Shown: positions 33,693 through 43,298 of the stretch, piece by piece | Numbering within the stretch: the stretch's first letter is position 1 | How the letters are laid out: each line of letters begins with the position of its first letter | Assembly (NCBI GenBank): GCA_013201155.1 | Contig: CP053716.1 | Span: 372,001-436,000, forward strand | Direction of reading: 5' to 3' | DNA from: Berryella wangjianweii | GTDB taxonomy: Bacteria > Actinomycetota > Coriobacteriia > Coriobacteriales > Eggerthellaceae | Length of the DNA stretch: 64,000 nucleotides | Translations under genes and position numbers: made by a program | Notes under the pieces: model-generated | What the model was told of the DNA's origin: nothing | What the model saw: only the letters and a program-made list of their open reading frames with translations | Databases searched by the model: none

Positions 33693-35363
33693 CTATCCCT
33701 GGCTGATCGAGCTGACGGTGTTGGAGTCGCTCCACGATATGACGGCCGAGACGTCGCGCGCGGAGGCGTACACCGTCTCGCCCAGCAGGCTGATGTAGGG
33801 CTTCGCGGTGAAGGACACCGCCGTCTGCGAGCTGCCCAGGTACTTCACGTCCTTCAGGGCCACCACCTCGTACTTGGTGCCGCCCACGGACAGCTGCTGG
33901 CCGGCGTACACGTAGGCCTGGGCGGCGGCGATCAGCTCGGCTCCGCGCGAGCGCGACACGTTCAGCTTCACCACGGTGTCGGAGGACACCTTGCTGCCGG
34001 GCGCAGGAGAGCAGCCCAGCACCGTGCCGTCAAGCACCTCTTCGGAATACGAGTAGCTGACCTCGTGCTTCAGCCCCGCCTCGGCCAGAGCCTCCTCGGC
34101 CTTGGCCAGCGTTCCGCCCGCGACGTCGGGCACCAGATAGGGTTCGGCCACGCGCACGACGATCGGAGTGGCCGCGCGCACGCGCGTGCCGGGCTCGGGC
34201 GAGACGCCCAAGACGGTGCCCTCCTCCTCGTCGGAGCGCTCGGCCTCGAACGTCACGCCGGTAAGGCCGTACTCGCGCAATAGGGCCTCGGCCTGGCTCT
34301 TCGTCTTGCCCACCAGGTCGGGGACCGTGCGGGCGACCGACACGTGCACGTTCACCTCGCTGCCGCGCGGCTCGCGGGCGCCGGCCTCAGGGTCCATCAC
34401 CAGCACCAGGCCCTCCGTCTCATCAGAGCGCACCTCCAGGATGCGCGGGACGAAGCCGGCCTCGCCGAGCACGGCCTCCGCATCGGCGCGGGTCATGCCC
34501 ACCACGTCGGGGACGGTGCGCCCGCCCCACAGCTCCATGCGGTAGGTGAGCGCGGCGGCGGTGCCCGCCGAGGCCAGCAGCACCACGGCCAGCACCACGG
34601 CGACGGCCTTCCTGCGTCGTGAGCGCTTGGCAACGGCGCCCTCCCCCTTCGCGCCGTCATCCGACGACGGGGCAGAGGGCTTCGCGGCGTCCTTGACGGC
34701 AGACGCGGCGTCTGTCGAGACGACGTCGGCTGCGGCGTCAGGCGCCTGCGCGTCGTCTGCCGGCTTCGCCTTCTTGGCCTTCTTGGGCTTCTTGGGGCGG
34801 CGCTCCTTCACCGACGACGACAGGAAGCTCTTCGAGCCCGCATCCGCGACATCGGGAACGGGCGGCATCTCCATGGTCTGACCGTCACGGAAGCGCGCCG
34901 GCTCGAAGCCCGCAAGGCCGTACCCCGAGGCGTCCAGACCCGACAGGTCGATCGTGGTGGTGATGTCGGCATCGGCGATGCGCATGCTGGCGGGCGTGGT
35001 GGGATCAGGCTCGGGGTCGGCATCCTGCGCCGCCTGCGAATCGGCCCCGGATGCCGCCGCGTCCGCGCGCTCGGGGCGCGCCCCCTCCTCGTCGGCGCCG
35101 TCAGAGCCGTCGGCGATGCCTGCGCCCTCGTCAGACGCGGCGGCATCGCAGGCAGGTGCGGCTTCAGGCGCCTCAGGCGCGTCCGAGGCCGCAGGACGCG
35201 CGGCCGGCGACGTCGGCGTGGACGCGACGGCTCCTGCGCCATCGGGCCCCTCGTGCTCGGCGCGCGCGGCGGCACCCCCCACGGGCTCGTTCAGCGGTGC
35301 GCCGCATTCGTTGCAGAACTTGGCGCCGTCACGGTTCTCATTCTGGCAATGTGGACAGATCAT
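33693..35363 (-). CDS. Zinc-ribbon membrane protein with three PASTA domains
   Basis: A 556-residue protein. An N-terminal zinc ribbon (CPHCQNENRDGAKFCNECG, 3-21) is followed by a long acidic, Ala-rich disordered region (25-240) and a Lys-rich stretch. One transmembrane helix lies at about 250-272, and three extracellular PASTA repeats follow (VPDVVGMTRADAEAVL, VPDLVGKTKSQAEALL, VPDVAGGTLAKAEEAL). The last 75 residues are unassigned. PASTA repeats usually bind muropeptides as sensors of Ser/Thr kinases such as PknB, but there is no kinase domain here. It may be a substrate or partner of such a kinase. recO follows after 3 bases. Confidence 0.8.
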   Translation of the reverse strand: MICPHCQNENRDGAKFCNECGAPLNEPVGGAAARAEHEGPDGAGAVASTPTSPAARPAASDAPEAPEAAPACDAAASDEGAGIADGSDGADEEGARPERADAAASGADSQAAQDADPEPDPTTPASMRIADADITTTIDLSGLDASGYGLAGFEPARFRDGQTMEMPPVPDVADAGSKSFLSSSVKERRPKKPKKAKKAKPADDAQAPDAAADVVSTDAASAVKDAAKPSAPSSDDGAKGEGAVAKRSRRRKAVAVVLAVVLLASAGTAAALTYRMELWGGRTVPDVVGMTRADAEAVLGEAGFVPRILEVRSDETEGLVLVMDPEAGAREPRGSEVNVHVSVARTVPDLVGKTKSQAEALLREYGLTGVTFEAERSDEEEGTVLGVSPEPGTRVRAATPIVVRVAEPYLVPDVAGGTLAKAEEALAEAGLKHEVSYSYSEEVLDGTVLGCSPAPGSKVSSDTVVKLNVSRSRGAELIAAAQAYVYAGQQLSVGGTKYEVVALKDVKYLGSSQTAVSFTAKPYISLLGETVYASARDVSAVISWSDSNTVSSISQG

Positions 35364-35396
35364 GCGTGTGGGCTCCTCCAGGTATGGTCGCGAACC

Positions 35397-35427
35397 ATTC
35401 TATACGATGCCCTGCCCCTCGATACAA
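35397..35427 (-). promoter_or_regulatory. Possible promoter of the PASTA protein gene
   Basis: On the minus strand TTGTAT (35422-35427), a 17-base spacer and TATAGA (35399-35404, running into AT). It lies 36 bases before the ATG. The rest of the 296-base gap to era (35364-35659) shows no gene. Confidence 0.4.
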
Positions 35428-35659
35428 CATGAGAGAAGAAAGCTTCGCGGGAGGTCATCATTCACAAAGGGTTAACGATCGCGCGAGAAGGCGACGCGAA
35501 AGAACGCGCGGAGGAACCGTGCGCCGATACCGTCCGCCGAACGAGCGAGCGCCGCCCGTGACCGCATCACCCGGCACGCAAGAGACGAGGCCGCGGGCCA
35601 TCGGCCCGCCCTGAAGGCGCGCACAGCCGGCCGGCAGGAGCCGCGCGGCGAGACGCGCG

Positions 35660-36586
35660 CTACAGGCCCTCGCCGTAGCCGAATCGGCGGATCTGGCTGG
35701 CGTCCTTGCGCCAGTTCTTCTTCACCTTCACGTTGAGGTCGAGGTACACGCGCGTGCCCAGCAGCTGCTCCAGGTCGGCGCGGGCCTCGATGCCCACCTG
35801 CTTGATCGCTGCGCCGCGCTTGCCGATGATGATGCCCTTCTGGCTGTCGTGCTCCACGTAGATGATCGCGCGGATGCTGTCGAGGTTCTTCTTGCGGCTG
35901 TAGTTCATCTCCTCCACCCGCACGCCGATGGCGTGGGGAACCTCGTCACGGAACGACCGCAGGATCTTCTCGCGCACGAACTCGGCAACCATCACCTCAA
36001 GGGGCTGGTCGGTGTCCATGTCCTCGGGGAACCATCGCGGACCCTCGGGCAGGCACGATACCACGGCCCCCACGAAGTCCTCCACTCCCTCGCCGGTGGC
36101 GCCCGAGCACGCGGTCACGTGGTCCCACGGGGCCAGCTCGGCCGCCGCCGCGCGCATCTTCTCGACGGTCTGGGCGTCCACCAGGTCGAGCTTCGACAGC
36201 ACCAGCACCTTGCGTGCGCGGGCGCGCGCCAGCTGGGCGGCCACCCAGGCATCGCCCGTGCCCACGGGCTTGGTGGCGTCGATCAGCATGGCAACCACGT
36301 CCACGTCCTCAAGGGCCTTCAGAGCCGAGGTGTTTAGCTCCTCGCCCAGCGCGTCGTGAGGCTTGTGCAGGCCCGGGGTGTCCACCATGATCATCTGGAA
36401 ATCGGGTCGCGACAGCACCGCGCGGAACCGATGCCGCGTGGTCTGCACCGTGTTCGAGGTAATCGCCACCTTCTTGCCCATGACGGCGTTCACAAGCGTG
36501 GACTTGCCGGCGTTGGGACGGCCCACCAGGGTGACGAATCCCGAGCGGAAGCCCTCGGGGCTGGAGAAGTCGAGCGATTGGGGCAT
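35660..36586 (-). CDS. era: GTPase Era
   Basis: A 308-residue Era, a GTPase that binds the 3' end of 16S rRNA and checks 30S assembly. G1 GRPNAGKS is at 22-29. The switch region SNTVQTTRHR, G3 DTPG and G4 SKLD are all present. The C-terminal KH domain (IIIGKRGAAIKQVGIEARADLE) is intact. The gene runs 20 bases downstream of dgkA in the usual ybeY-dgkA-era cluster. Confidence 0.97.
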   Translation of the reverse strand: MPQSLDFSSPEGFRSGFVTLVGRPNAGKSTLVNAVMGKKVAITSNTVQTTRHRFRAVLSRPDFQMIMVDTPGLHKPHDALGEELNTSALKALEDVDVVAMLIDATKPVGTGDAWVAAQLARARARKVLVLSKLDLVDAQTVEKMRAAAAELAPWDHVTACSGATGEGVEDFVGAVVSCLPEGPRWFPEDMDTDQPLEVMVAEFVREKILRSFRDEVPHAIGVRVEEMNYSRKKNLDSIRAIIYVEHDSQKGIIIGKRGAAIKQVGIEARADLEQLLGTRVYLDLNVKVKKNWRKDASQIRRFGYGEGL

Positions 36587-36606
36587 AGGGGTTCCCTTCC
36601 GGTTGT

Positions 36607-37020
36607 CTAGCGAGGAGCGATCAGGTCAAGCGCATGGGGCGTGAACACGGCCAGGCCCGCCACGGCGGCCGCGACGGCCACCACCAGCACGGCCCCGGCC
36701 GCGCAGTCCTTCGCGCGGCCGGCGCGCTCGTCGAACTGCGGGCACACGAGGTCCACCACGAACTCCACGGCGGTGTTCAGGCACTCGGCGCCGATCACCG
36801 AGCCCACGCACACGGCAAGCACGGCCCACTCGACGGCAGAGACGCCCAGGACCAGCCCCGCAACGACCACCAACGCCGCCGCGCCCAGATGGATTCGCAT
36901 GTTGCGCTGAGTGAGCGCGGCCGCGGCCACGCCCCGCGCGGCGCAGCGAAACGCGCGCAGCAGCGGCAGCGTCGCGCGCAGGGGCGGGATGACGGGAGTG
37001 CGGGCGTCGCGCGGGCTCAC
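36607..37020 (-). CDS. dgkA: Diacylglycerol/undecaprenol kinase family protein
   Basis: A 137-residue integral membrane kinase of the DgkA family with three hydrophobic helices after residue 40. The signature EC-LNTAVEFVVDLVCP, followed by RAGRAKDCAAGAVLV, holds the active-site residues. In Gram-positives this enzyme phosphorylates mainly undecaprenol, recycling the cell-wall lipid carrier. The GTG start at 37020 lies 6 bases after the ybeY stop. The N-terminal 25 residues are Arg/Pro-rich and may be cytosolic. Confidence 0.9.
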   Translation of the reverse strand: MSPRDARTPVIPPLRATLPLLRAFRCAARGVAAAALTQRNMRIHLGAAALVVVAGLVLGVSAVEWAVLAVCVGSVIGAECLNTAVEFVVDLVCPQFDERAGRAKDCAAGAVLVVAVAAAVAGLAVFTPHALDLIAPR

Positions 37021-37026
37021 GGGGCG

Positions 37027-37491
37027 CTACCGCTCGAAGGGCCGGCCGTAGAAGGAGGTCAGCAGCTCGCGTTCGAGCCCCTCCATCTCCTCGGCCTCGT
37101 CGGGCTGCAGGTGGTCGTAGCCGCACAGGTGCAGCATGCCGTGCACCAGCAGCAGGCTCAGCTCATCGGCGAAGGACATGCCGTACGCGCCCGCCTGCGC
37201 CTCGGCCACGTCGGGCGCGATCACCACGTCGCCCAGCTCGAACTCGGCGCCCTCCGGCGCGGCGAAGCCGTCCTCCACCCCGTCGCACTCGAACGACAGC
37301 ACATCGGTGGGACGGTCGATGCCCCTGAAGTCGCGGTTCAGCTCGTGGATGCGCTCGTCGGTGACGAAGCTCACCGACACCTCGGCCTGCGCGGGAGCCC
37401 CCTGCGACGTCATCACGTGACGGGCCAGGCCCTCCACGTCGATCAGCGACGCGGCCTCCGGGCGGTAGTCGCACTGGATCAGCACGTCCAT
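37027..37491 (-). CDS. ybeY: Endoribonuclease YbeY
   Basis: A 154-residue zinc metallo-RNase for 16S rRNA 3'-end maturation and ribosome quality control. The zinc motif H-x3-H-x5-H is HGMLHLCGYDH. The strand segment LNRDFRGIDRPTDVLSFE is diagnostic. The start lies directly after the phoH stop (the codons are adjacent), so translation is coupled. It sits between phoH and dgkA-era, the standard arrangement. Confidence 0.96.
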   Translation of the reverse strand: MDVLIQCDYRPEAASLIDVEGLARHVMTSQGAPAQAEVSVSFVTDERIHELNRDFRGIDRPTDVLSFECDGVEDGFAAPEGAEFELGDVVIAPDVAEAQAGAYGMSFADELSLLLVHGMLHLCGYDHLQPDEAEEMEGLERELLTSFYGRPFER

Positions 37492-38460
37492 CTAGGCACC
37501 TTCCTCCTCGAAGCGGGCGTAGGCGGCCACGATCCTCGACACCAGCGAGTGGCGCACCACGTCGGCGCCGCTCAGCTCGGCGAAGGCCACATCGGGCATG
37601 CCCTCCAGCACCCGACGGGCACGCAGCAGGCCCGAAGGACCCGAGGCGATGTCGAACTGCGAGGCATCGCCGGTAACCACCATGCGCGACCCGAAGCCCA
37701 AGCGCGTCAGAAACATCTTCATCTGGGCGGGCGTGGCGTTTTGAGCCTCGTCCAGCACGATGAAGCTGTCGGACAGCGTGCGCCCGCGCATGAAGGCCAG
37801 GGGCACGATCTCGACCACGCCCGTATCGATGAGCTCGCGGGCGCGCTCGGCGCCGATCAGCGAGAACAGCGCGTCGTACAGCGGTCGGATGTAGGGATCC
37901 ACCTTCTCGGCCAGCGTGCCTGGAAGAAAGCCCAGGCTCTCGCCGGCTTCGACGACCGGACGCGTCAGCACGATGCGGCCCACCTCGCGGCGCTCAAGCG
38001 CGGCGGCGGCCAGGGCCATGGCCAGGAAGGTCTTGCCGGTGCCGGCGGGACCCAATCCAAAAGTAATAACGTTATTCCTGATTGCATCCGCATAGCGCTT
38101 CTGCCCGGAGGTCTTGGGGCGCACGGCGCCCTGCCTGCCCGCGTACAGCACGTCGTCACGCAGCTGCGAGGGCAGGTGGCCGCCCGCGCGGGCCGCGTGC
38201 ACGGCGCGCTCGACGAGGGAGGGTCCGGGGGCCGCGCCCTGACGGGAGAGCGCCTGCAGCTCGGCCACCACCAGAGCGGCCGCGCTCACGTCGGCGGCGT
38301 CGCCTTCAAGCGCCACCGTCTCGTCGCGCATCGAGGCGCACACGCCCAGCAGGGCCTCAAGGCGCCGCAGGTTCCGGTCGCCGGGGCCGCACACCAGCGC
38401 CGGGTCGGTGCCGGGCGCCAGGCGGATGGTCTGGGATGAAGGAAGGGCGTTCTGAGTCAT
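37492..38460 (-). CDS. phoH: PhoH-like ATPase
   Basis: A 322-residue PhoH/YbeZ-type P-loop ATPase, thought to act with YbeY in RNA metabolism. Walker A GPAGTGKT is near 135-142, followed by [17 protein letters not shown], Walker [11 protein letters not shown] and VTGDASQFD. The N-terminal 100 residues form the KH-like region seen in this subfamily. Its ATG overlaps the mtaB stop as ATGA. Confidence 0.94.
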   Translation of the reverse strand: MTQNALPSSQTIRLAPGTDPALVCGPGDRNLRRLEALLGVCASMRDETVALEGDAADVSAAALVVAELQALSRQGAAPGPSLVERAVHAARAGGHLPSQLRDDVLYAGRQGAVRPKTSGQKRYADAIRNNVITFGLGPAGTGKTFLAMALAAAALERREVGRIVLTRPVVEAGESLGFLPGTLAEKVDPYIRPLYDALFSLIGAERARELIDTGVVEIVPLAFMRGRTLSDSFIVLDEAQNATPAQMKMFLTRLGFGSRMVVTGDASQFDIASGPSGLLRARRVLEGMPDVAFAELSGADVVRHSLVSRIVAAYARFEEEGA

Positions 38461-39674
38461 GCCTGCATTCTAGCACGCGCGTCCCCACGGGGCGGCATGA
38501 CGACCTCCACCAGATCGCCCCTGCGGGCGCCGGCGGGCACGGGGATCTCGTGGTAGCTCTCGGTAACGGCCACGCCGTCCTCCACCAACGCAAGCTCGCG
38601 CGTGCCCACGCGCCGGTCGTAATCGCGCTGCGTCAGCTCGTCAGACAGCAGTCGCAGCTCAGCAGCGCGAGAGCGCTTCACCTCGTCAGGCACCTGATCG
38701 ACCCGCATGGCCGCAGGCGTGCCGGCGCGCTTCGAGTACGGGAACACGTGCAGGCGCCCGAAGCCCAGCCGCTCCACCACCCGGCACGTCTCGCGGAAGT
38801 CGTCGTCGGTCTCGCCGGGGAAGCCCGCGATCACATCGGTGGACAGCGCGATCCCGGGCACCTCCGCACGCAGGCGGCCGATCAGATGCTCGAACCACGG
38901 CGCGGTGTAGGTGCGCTCCATCTCGCCCAGCACGCGGGTGCTGCCCGATTGCAGCGGGACGTGCAGATGCCGGCACACGCGACCCTCGGCACGTGCCAGC
39001 AGCTCGATCAGGCGCCGATCGACCTGCTGGGGCTCGATGCTGGACACGCGCAGGCGCGGGCCGCCTCCCGGCAGCGCCTCGCCGTCAGCCAGCAGGGCCT
39101 CCAGCAGATCGGGCAGATGACGGCCCTCCGACCGATACGACCCCAGGTTGATCCCCGTCAGCACCACCTCGCGGGCCCCGGCGCGGGCATACGCCGCGAC
39201 CTCATCCCGTACCTCGCTGAAAGGCCTGCTGGTGGCCTTGCCGCGTGCAACATGCACGATGCAGAAGGTGCACGCATGATCGCAGCCGTCCTGGATCTTC
39301 ACGCTCACGCGGGTGCGAAAGCCCTCGCCCACCCGCAAGGCGACGGGAGCCGCATGAGGGGCCAGCGTCTGCTGGAGCGCGCCCTTCGGCACCACGCGCA
39401 CGCGCGGGTCCAGCGCCGTGAAGGCCGCGGCGTCGATGGCCGCGGCGCAGCCGGTGACCACCACCGTCGAGGAGGGATTGGCCCGCAGGGCCTGGCGCAC
39501 GGCCTTGCGGGCCTTCTTGTCGGCCTCGCCCGTGACCGTGCAGGTGTTCACCACCACCAGGTCGGCTTCGGATGTACGCGCAAGGCTGCCGCCTGCGCTG
39601 ATGAGCGCGGCCGCCACGTCGTCCGACTCGACGCGATTGACCTTGCAGCCCAGGTTGACGATCGAGAAGCGCAC
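38457..39674 (-). CDS. mtaB: tRNA N6-threonylcarbamoyladenosine methylthiotransferase MtaB
   Basis: A 405-residue radical-SAM methylthiotransferase that makes ms2t6A at A37 of tRNAs reading ANN codons. The first cluster domain is NLGCKVNRVESD, VVNTCTVTGEAD and VTGCAA. The radical-SAM site is QDGCDHACTFC. KVNRVES in place of MNK, and CDHACTFCIVHVARGK, mark the MtaB group. The TRAM domain is short. The GTG start lies 2 bases after the dnaJ stop, and its own stop overlaps phoH. dnaJ-mtaB linkage is common in Gram-positives. Confidence 0.93.
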   Translation of the reverse strand: MRFSIVNLGCKVNRVESDDVAAALISAGGSLARTSEADLVVVNTCTVTGEADKKARKAVRQALRANPSSTVVVTGCAAAIDAAAFTALDPRVRVVPKGALQQTLAPHAAPVALRVGEGFRTRVSVKIQDGCDHACTFCIVHVARGKATSRPFSEVRDEVAAYARAGAREVVLTGINLGSYRSEGRHLPDLLEALLADGEALPGGGPRLRVSSIEPQQVDRRLIELLARAEGRVCRHLHVPLQSGSTRVLGEMERTYTAPWFEHLIGRLRAEVPGIALSTDVIAGFPGETDDDFRETCRVVERLGFGRLHVFPYSKRAGTPAAMRVDQVPDEVKRSRAAELRLLSDELTQRDYDRRVGTRELALVEDGVAVTESYHEIPVPAGARRGDLVEVVMPPRGDARARMQA

Positions 39675-39676
39675 GG

Positions 39677-40786
39677 CTAGTTGAACACGTCGCGCAGCTT
39701 CTCAAGAGGCGAGCGCGTCTCGGACACCCGGTCGCCCATCTCCTCGGCAAGCTGCTCCAGCAGTTCGCGCTCGCGCTTCGACAGCTTGCGCGGGATCTGC
39801 ACGCTGACGTGCACCAGCATGTCGCCGCGCGACTCGCTGCGGAAGCGCGGCATGCCGGCCCCCTTGATGCGCACCACCTGGTCGTTCTGACAGCCCTCGG
39901 GAATCCGGACAGTCACGCGCTCATCGGGCAGCACGCCGTCCACCTCGATATCGGCTCCCAGGGCCGCCTGCACCATCGAGGCGTGGGCGCGGGCGTGCAG
40001 GTTGTCGCCGTCGCGCTCGAAGAACTCGTGGGGCTGGATGCGGCAGGTGACGATCAGGTCGCCCGCCCGGGCGCCGCGCAGGCCGGCCTCGCCGAAGCCC
40101 GTCACCCGCAGCTGCTGGGCGTCGCGGATCCCCGCGGGCACCTCCACGGTAACGCGCTGACGATCGGGCACGCGGCCCTGGCCGTCGCACTCGGCGCACG
40201 GGTTCTCGATCACCGCACCCGACCCCCCGCAGCGAGCGCACGTCGTGGCCGTCTGCATATCGCCCAGGAAGGTGCGCTGCACGGTGACCACGCGACCCGA
40301 GCCGCCGCAGTCGGGACACACGGCCTCGCGACCGTCGTCTCCGCAGCCGCGGCCCCCGCACTCGGGGCAGGGCGACAGGCGGTCGTAGACGATCTCCTTG
40401 CGGGCGCCGGTGGCCACCTCCTCAAGCGTGAGGCGCAGGCCCACGCCCATGTCCCGGCCTTCGGGGCGCGCGGTGGGACCGCCGCCGTTGTTGAAGAACG
40501 AGCTGAAGATGCTTCCCATGCCGCCGAAGAGGTCGTCGAGGTCCACGTAGCCGCTCTGCCCGCCGCCTGCCCCGGGAATCGTGCCGAAACGGTCGTAGGC
40601 CGAGCGCTTCGCCGGGTCGCTGAGCACATCGTAGGCCTCGTTCAGCTCCTTGAACTGCTCCTCGGCATCATCGCTTTTGTTCACGTCGGGGTGCAGCTTG
40701 CGCGCACGGCTCCGGAACGCCTTCTTGATGTCGTCCTCGGAGGCGTCGCGCTCGACGCCGAGTATGCCGTAGAGGTCCTTGGCCAT
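39677..40786 (-). CDS. dnaJ: Chaperone DnaJ
   Basis: A 369-residue type I Hsp40. The J domain (1-70) contains HPD in RKLHPDVNKS, and a Gly/Phe-poor linker with GGGQSG follows. Four zinc-finger repeats of the C-x2-C-x-G type come next: CPECGGRG, CPDCGGSG, CARCGGSG and CAECDGQG (Asp replaces Gly in the last). Client-binding domains complete the protein. It works with DnaK, which is not in the window. It follows hrcA by 66 bases, so it probably shares the hrcA promoter. Confidence 0.96.
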   Translation of the reverse strand: MAKDLYGILGVERDASEDDIKKAFRSRARKLHPDVNKSDDAEEQFKELNEAYDVLSDPAKRSAYDRFGTIPGAGGGQSGYVDLDDLFGGMGSIFSSFFNNGGGPTARPEGRDMGVGLRLTLEEVATGARKEIVYDRLSPCPECGGRGCGDDGREAVCPDCGGSGRVVTVQRTFLGDMQTATTCARCGGSGAVIENPCAECDGQGRVPDRQRVTVEVPAGIRDAQQLRVTGFGEAGLRGARAGDLIVTCRIQPHEFFERDGDNLHARAHASMVQAALGADIEVDGVLPDERVTVRIPEGCQNDQVVRIKGAGMPRFRSESRGDMLVHVSVQIPRKLSKRERELLEQLAEEMGDRVSETRSPLEKLRDVFN

Positions 40787-40852
40787 GATTGGATTGCCTT
40801 TCCGTGCTCTTCTTCGTTAAGGGTCGTCGTGTGCGCGTTGCCGCAAGGGGCG

Positions 40853-41860
40853 CTAGTCGTCCTCAAGGGCGCTGCTGGCGATGCGCACGGCCCGCAGCAC
40901 GCGGGAGTAGTCCATGCGCGTGGGGCCGATCACGGCCACCACGCCGCCCGTGTCGCCCCGACCGTAGCGGCTGGCCACCACCGACACGCCGCTGAGGTGC
41001 GCCGTGGGGTTCTCGCTGCCGATGCGCACCGTGGGGACGGGGCCGTGCGACGAGGCCTGCGGGTCGATGATCTGCAGCAGCACCGCATCGTCTTCCAGGG
41101 CCTGCATCAGCGGGATCAGCGAGCTGGACGAGCTGAACTCGGGCTTGCGCGCCAGCGCCGTCATGCCGATGCGCCGCGTGCGCGCGGCGTCGTGCTCGTC
41201 CAGGCAGCGCGCCACCTCGTCCAGCACCGCGCGCGCCGCCGGGCCCGTCAGCGCCGGGGCCGACAGGTCGGCCAGCGACCGCCCGCCCACCACGCTGCGG
41301 GTGGATACCAGCTCGTTCAGGGCGCGCTGGATGTCGGCCAGCTGCGTGCCCGACACATCCTCGGCGAACTCCACCTGCCCGTTGTGCACCTGGCCGTCGC
41401 GCGTCACCACCACCACCACAGCCGTGCGCGCGCCCAGCGACACCAGCGTCACCTGACGCACCGAGGCGTAATGGGCCAGGGGCACCACCACCGACAGACA
41501 GTCGGTGAGGCGAACGAGCGCGTCGGTCGCCTCGTCGATCAGGCGGTCGAGCTCGCTCGCGCGACCGCGCAGGGCCTCGATCAGCTGAAGGTCCTCGGTG
41601 CGGTCGTCGATGGCCCCGGTGGCGATGAGGTTGTCCACGAAGGCGCGGTATCCCCGGTCGGTGGGAACGCGGCCCGCAGAGGTGTGCGGCTGCGAAATGT
41701 AGCCCTCGTCTTCGAGAAACGACAGCTCGTTGCGCACCGTGGCGGGGCTGACGCCCAGGCCGTACCGCTCGGTGAGGGTGCGGGACCCCACCGGCATGGC
41801 CTGTGCGACGTATTCCTCGATCAGCGCGGCGAGGACGCGCTGACGTCTGTCGGAAAGCAT
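40853..41860 (-). CDS. hrcA: Heat-inducible transcription repressor HrcA
   Basis: A 335-residue repressor of class I heat-shock genes. The N-terminal winged helix has the segment PVGSRTLTERYGLGVSPATVRNELSFLED, followed by GYISQPHTSAGRVPTDRGYR. The GAF-like and dimerisation domains follow. The ATG at 41860 with AAGGAGG upstream gives the family length; the frame is open far upstream to 42139 but only in low-complexity sequence. I see no CIRCE element (TTAGCACTC-N9-GAGTGCTAA) in the 200-base gap before it, only a short GCTG-ATTTTAA-CAGC repeat near 41900. Confidence 0.94.
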   Translation of the reverse strand: MLSDRRQRVLAALIEEYVAQAMPVGSRTLTERYGLGVSPATVRNELSFLEDEGYISQPHTSAGRVPTDRGYRAFVDNLIATGAIDDRTEDLQLIEALRGRASELDRLIDEATDALVRLTDCLSVVVPLAHYASVRQVTLVSLGARTAVVVVVTRDGQVHNGQVEFAEDVSGTQLADIQRALNELVSTRSVVGGRSLADLSAPALTGPAARAVLDEVARCLDEHDAARTRRIGMTALARKPEFSSSSSLIPLMQALEDDAVLLQIIDPQASSHGPVPTVRIGSENPTAHLSGVSVVASRYGRGDTGGVVAVIGPTRMDYSRVLRAVRIASSALEDD

Positions 41861-42063
41861 GCCCGCCTCCTTGCTACGCGAATCGACAATGCAGAGATTG
41901 CTGATTTTAACAGCATCGGGGCCTGTGCGGGCACCCGAGGCCCATCCCGTCCCGTACGTGCGCGAAAGCGTTACACATGCGTCATGCGCGCCCGCGGGCC
42001 GTGCATGACGGGCATCCCGGGCCATGCCGCGCGCGCGGACGTCGCCGCGCCGATGCGCGGGGG

Positions 42064-43293
42064 TCAGTGCGAGGGTCGGTCGAGGGGATCGAGCGGGCAT
42101 TCCAGGATCGCCCCGTACAGCTCGTTGCCGCACAGCCATCCCCGTCGCGTGGGCCGCACCCGCCCCTCCCGAACTTCCACCAGGCCCTGCGCACGCAGAC
42201 GCTCCAGCACGCCGCCCAGCGCGGGAACCGATGCGCAGGCGCGAGCCGCCTCCTCGTCGGCGATTCCCGCAGCCAGGCGCATGCCCAGCATCACGTCCTC
42301 AAGCACCGCTTCGCGCATGCTCAGCTCGTCGGTCACGCATCCGTCCGTCAGGCGCACGCGACCTGCGGAACCCTGCAGCATCGAAGCCGCCCCGGCGCCG
42401 ATGCCCCGATAGGGCACGCCCGTCCAGTACGCGATGTTATGCCGGCAGGCGAACCCGGGCCGCGCGTAACTGGCCACCTCGTACCGCGCCAGGCCCGCCG
42501 CCTCCAGGGCCTCATGGGCGGCCTCCATGTGCTCGGCCTGCTCATCGTCACCGAGCTCAAGCAGCTCGCCCCTGGCCACCATGCGCTCAAGCGCCGTGCC
42601 CTCCTCGATCGCCAGCGGGTACACGCTCACGTGCGAGACGCCCGCGGCCACCACGCGCTCGACGTCCCGCACCAGCGTCCGGGCTGACTGCCCGGGGATT
42701 CCGCACATGAGGTCGCAGCTGACGTTTTCGAAGCGCAGGTGGGCCGCGTCGATCGCCCGCAGGGCCGCATCGGCGTCGTGCGGGCGGCCCAGCAGGCGCA
42801 GCACGTCGTCATCCAGACTCTGCACGCCAATGGACAGGCGGTTCACGCCCATGGCCCACATGTCCAGCACCATCCGCTCGCTGAGGCTCTCGGGGTTGGC
42901 CTCCATCGAGCACTCCATGTCGTCGCGCGACAGGCTCACGCACAGCGACAGAGCGTACAGCAGGCTTGACAGATGGCGAATTCCCAGATGAGACGGCGTC
43001 CCGCCGCCAAGGTACACCGTGCGCACGTCCGCGAGCTCGCCCGCGCGCGAACGACGGAACAGCTCCATCACCAGACCCTCCACGTAATCGCCCATGCGCG
43101 GGTCGTTCGCGGGGGCCGCCTGCGTGGGAAAGTCGCAGTAGCGACAGCGCGAGGCGCAGAAGGGCACGTGGACGTACAGGGCGCGCACCGGGTCGAGGGG
43201 TCCCAGGCGGTCGATCGCCTCGTCGGCAGCGCACGCGACGCCGCGCTCGGCAGCCTGTGGAGCGCGGGACGCGGAATCCTTCTCGGGGCTCAT
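42064..43293 (-). CDS. hemW: Heme chaperone HemW (coproporphyrinogen III oxidase-like)
   Basis: A 409-residue radical-SAM protein of the HemN/HemW group. The cluster site is CASRCRYC (Cys46, Cys50, Cys53), followed by VYLGGGTPSHL. The HemN-type fourth cysteine after CxxxCxxC (CxxxCxxCxC) is absent: FPTQ follows CDF. This points to HemW, which inserts heme into respiratory proteins, not to HemN. The ATG at 43293, 5 bases past the dusB stop, fits; the frame continues to 43332. Placement next to lepA and hrcA is the usual hemW position. Confidence 0.93.
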   Translation of the reverse strand: MSPEKDSASRAPQAAERGVACAADEAIDRLGPLDPVRALYVHVPFCASRCRYCDFPTQAAPANDPRMGDYVEGLVMELFRRSRAGELADVRTVYLGGGTPSHLGIRHLSSLLYALSLCVSLSRDDMECSMEANPESLSERMVLDMWAMGVNRLSIGVQSLDDDVLRLLGRPHDADAALRAIDAAHLRFENVSCDLMCGIPGQSARTLVRDVERVVAAGVSHVSVYPLAIEEGTALERMVARGELLELGDDEQAEHMEAAHEALEAAGLARYEVASYARPGFACRHNIAYWTGVPYRGIGAGAASMLQGSAGRVRLTDGCVTDELSMREAVLEDVMLGMRLAAGIADEEAARACASVPALGGVLERLRAQGLVEVREGRVRPTRRGWLCGNELYGAILECPLDPLDRPSH

Positions 43294-43298
43294 CGCGC

